In this document: in pieces, positions 4,524-5,191 of the stretch | How positions within the stretch are numbered: position 1 is the stretch's first letter | Layout: each line of letters starts with the position of its first letter | NCBI GenBank assembly: GCA_018609825.1 | Contig: JAHEOA010000078.1 | Coordinates: forward strand, 1-5,191 | Origin: Candidatus Bipolaricaulota bacterium | GTDB lineage: Bacteria; Bipolaricaulota; Bipolaricaulia; RBG-16-55-9 | Direction of reading: 5' to 3' | DNA length: 5,191 bases | Position numbers and translations under genes: made by a program | The notes under the pieces: model-generated | Told to the model about the DNA's origin: nothing | The model's input: the letters and a program-made list of their open reading frames with translations, nothing else | Database searches by the model: none

Positions 4524-5191
4524 TTAGAAGTTGATGGTGAAGCTCGTGTTGCTGCTGACGAAGCCGAACGCACCGAACACAGCGCTCGTCTCGAAGTCGA
4601 AGGCACCCAGCGTCGTCGCCACACTGAAGCTGACGCTGTCGAAGACGGCCACGCCAGTAACAGTGCTCGGATCGAAGTCGGCATTTATGCCGAAGGTGAC
4701 GTTGCTGCGCTCGATGTCCAATCCGACGTCGGCGTCTGTCAGGCCCGTGCCCGGTTCGAACGTGGAATCGATGCTGAACGTGGCTGGGTTGGTGTCCGGG
4801 TTGAGCGTGGTGGAGAGATCGAGGTCGATCGTCTCCAGTTCGCCCGCCGGCGTGATGCCGATCACGAGCTCACCGGCACCGGTGCTGAAGGTCAGGTCGG
4901 CACCGCCGAAGGCCAGCGTGAACATGTCGACGAAGAAGAAGTCAGCGCTGAACGGAATCGGGCCCATGCCGCTGAAGTTGAACTGATGGACCATGCTGCA
5001 GTCGAACGTGCGGAAGCACGTAATGAACGCATTGGCGGTCACGCCGCTGGCAACCGGGATGCCGGTGATGTTCAGCGTCTCGAAGTCGAACATGAGGTTC
5101 GGCTTGTCGAGCCCTTCTTCAACCGACTGACCCGGCGTCCCTGGGGCACAATCCGGATTGACTTCGTACTGCCAACTGTGCTTCTTGATGA
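4524..5191 (-). CDS. Exported beta-rich protein C, C-terminal part (cut by right edge)
   Basis: The frame ends at TAA 4526-4524 and stays open to the right edge, giving 221 residues. It aligns with B from residue 213 to the end: IKKHSW-[PQ]-YEVNP, KPNL-[LM]-FDFE, GVTANA, STTLNPDTNPATF, FEPGTG, RSNV, FGAFGF and the final TSFTINF all match. Three of B's six cysteines (226, 267, 273) are conserved. The internal ATG at 5093 is not the start, because homology to B continues upstream of it. By comparison about 210 residues, including the signal peptide, should lie beyond the window. The C-terminal Phe and beta-rich pattern suggest an outer-membrane or surface location, but no function is recognised. 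Confidence 0.88.
   Translation of the reverse strand, partial: IKKHSWQYEVNPDCAPGTPGQSVEEGLDKPNLMFDFETLNITGIPVASGVTANAFITCFRTFDCSMVHQFNFSGMGPIPFSADFFFVDMFTLAFGGADLTFSTGAGELVIGITPAGELETIDLDLSTTLNPDTNPATFSIDSTFEPGTGLTDADVGLDIERSNVTFGINADFDPSTVTGVAVFDSVSFSVATTLGAFDFETSAVFGAFGFVSSNTSFTINF

Overview
The window is GC-rich and reads as accessory DNA from a free-living, probably diderm (Gram-negative type) bacterium. The reasons are strong GGAGG ribosome binding sites, Sec signal peptides ending AQA, and beta-rich exported proteins that end in phenylalanine. The phylum cannot be fixed from the sequence alone. There are no rRNA, tRNA, CRISPR, transposase or phage genes.

Five protein genes form a repeated pattern. 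Reading left to right: the 5' end of a minus-strand exported protein (A, 1-197, cut by the left edge); a divergent spacer; a plus-strand Crp/Fnr-type regulator (590-1291, here R1); a convergent spacer with a strong hairpin; a full-length minus-strand exported protein (B, 1595-2887); a second, longer divergent spacer; a second Crp/Fnr-type regulator (3577-4290, R2, TTG start); a convergent spacer carrying almost the same hairpin; and the 3' part of a third exported protein (C, 4524-5191, cut by the right edge). A, B and C are paralogues and so are R1 and R2, so the locus looks like a tandemly duplicated 'regulator facing exported protein' cassette.

The noncoding DNA is unusually structured. 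Both convergent spacers hold a near-identical element of about 76 nt (1394-1469 and 4422-4496). It contains a 14-bp hairpin with a compensatory base-pair change, then a stem-loop. On the exported-gene strand that loop displays a sequence complementary to the Shine-Dalgarno region of the next paralogue downstream: 14 nt from B's 3' flank to A's RBS, and 10 nt from C's 3' flank to B's RBS. The 5' leaders of A and B share a second, 16S-complementary GGAGGTG located 81 or 84 nt upstream of the true RBS and lacking a well-placed start codon. The leader of R2 has a terminator-like hairpin with a U6 run and two further hairpins.

Taken together, the sequence suggests a family of exported proteins of unknown function, each paired with a divergent FNR-like sensor-regulator. 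Possible RNA-level cross-talk between paralogues is an inference from complementarity and covariation and has no functional evidence here.
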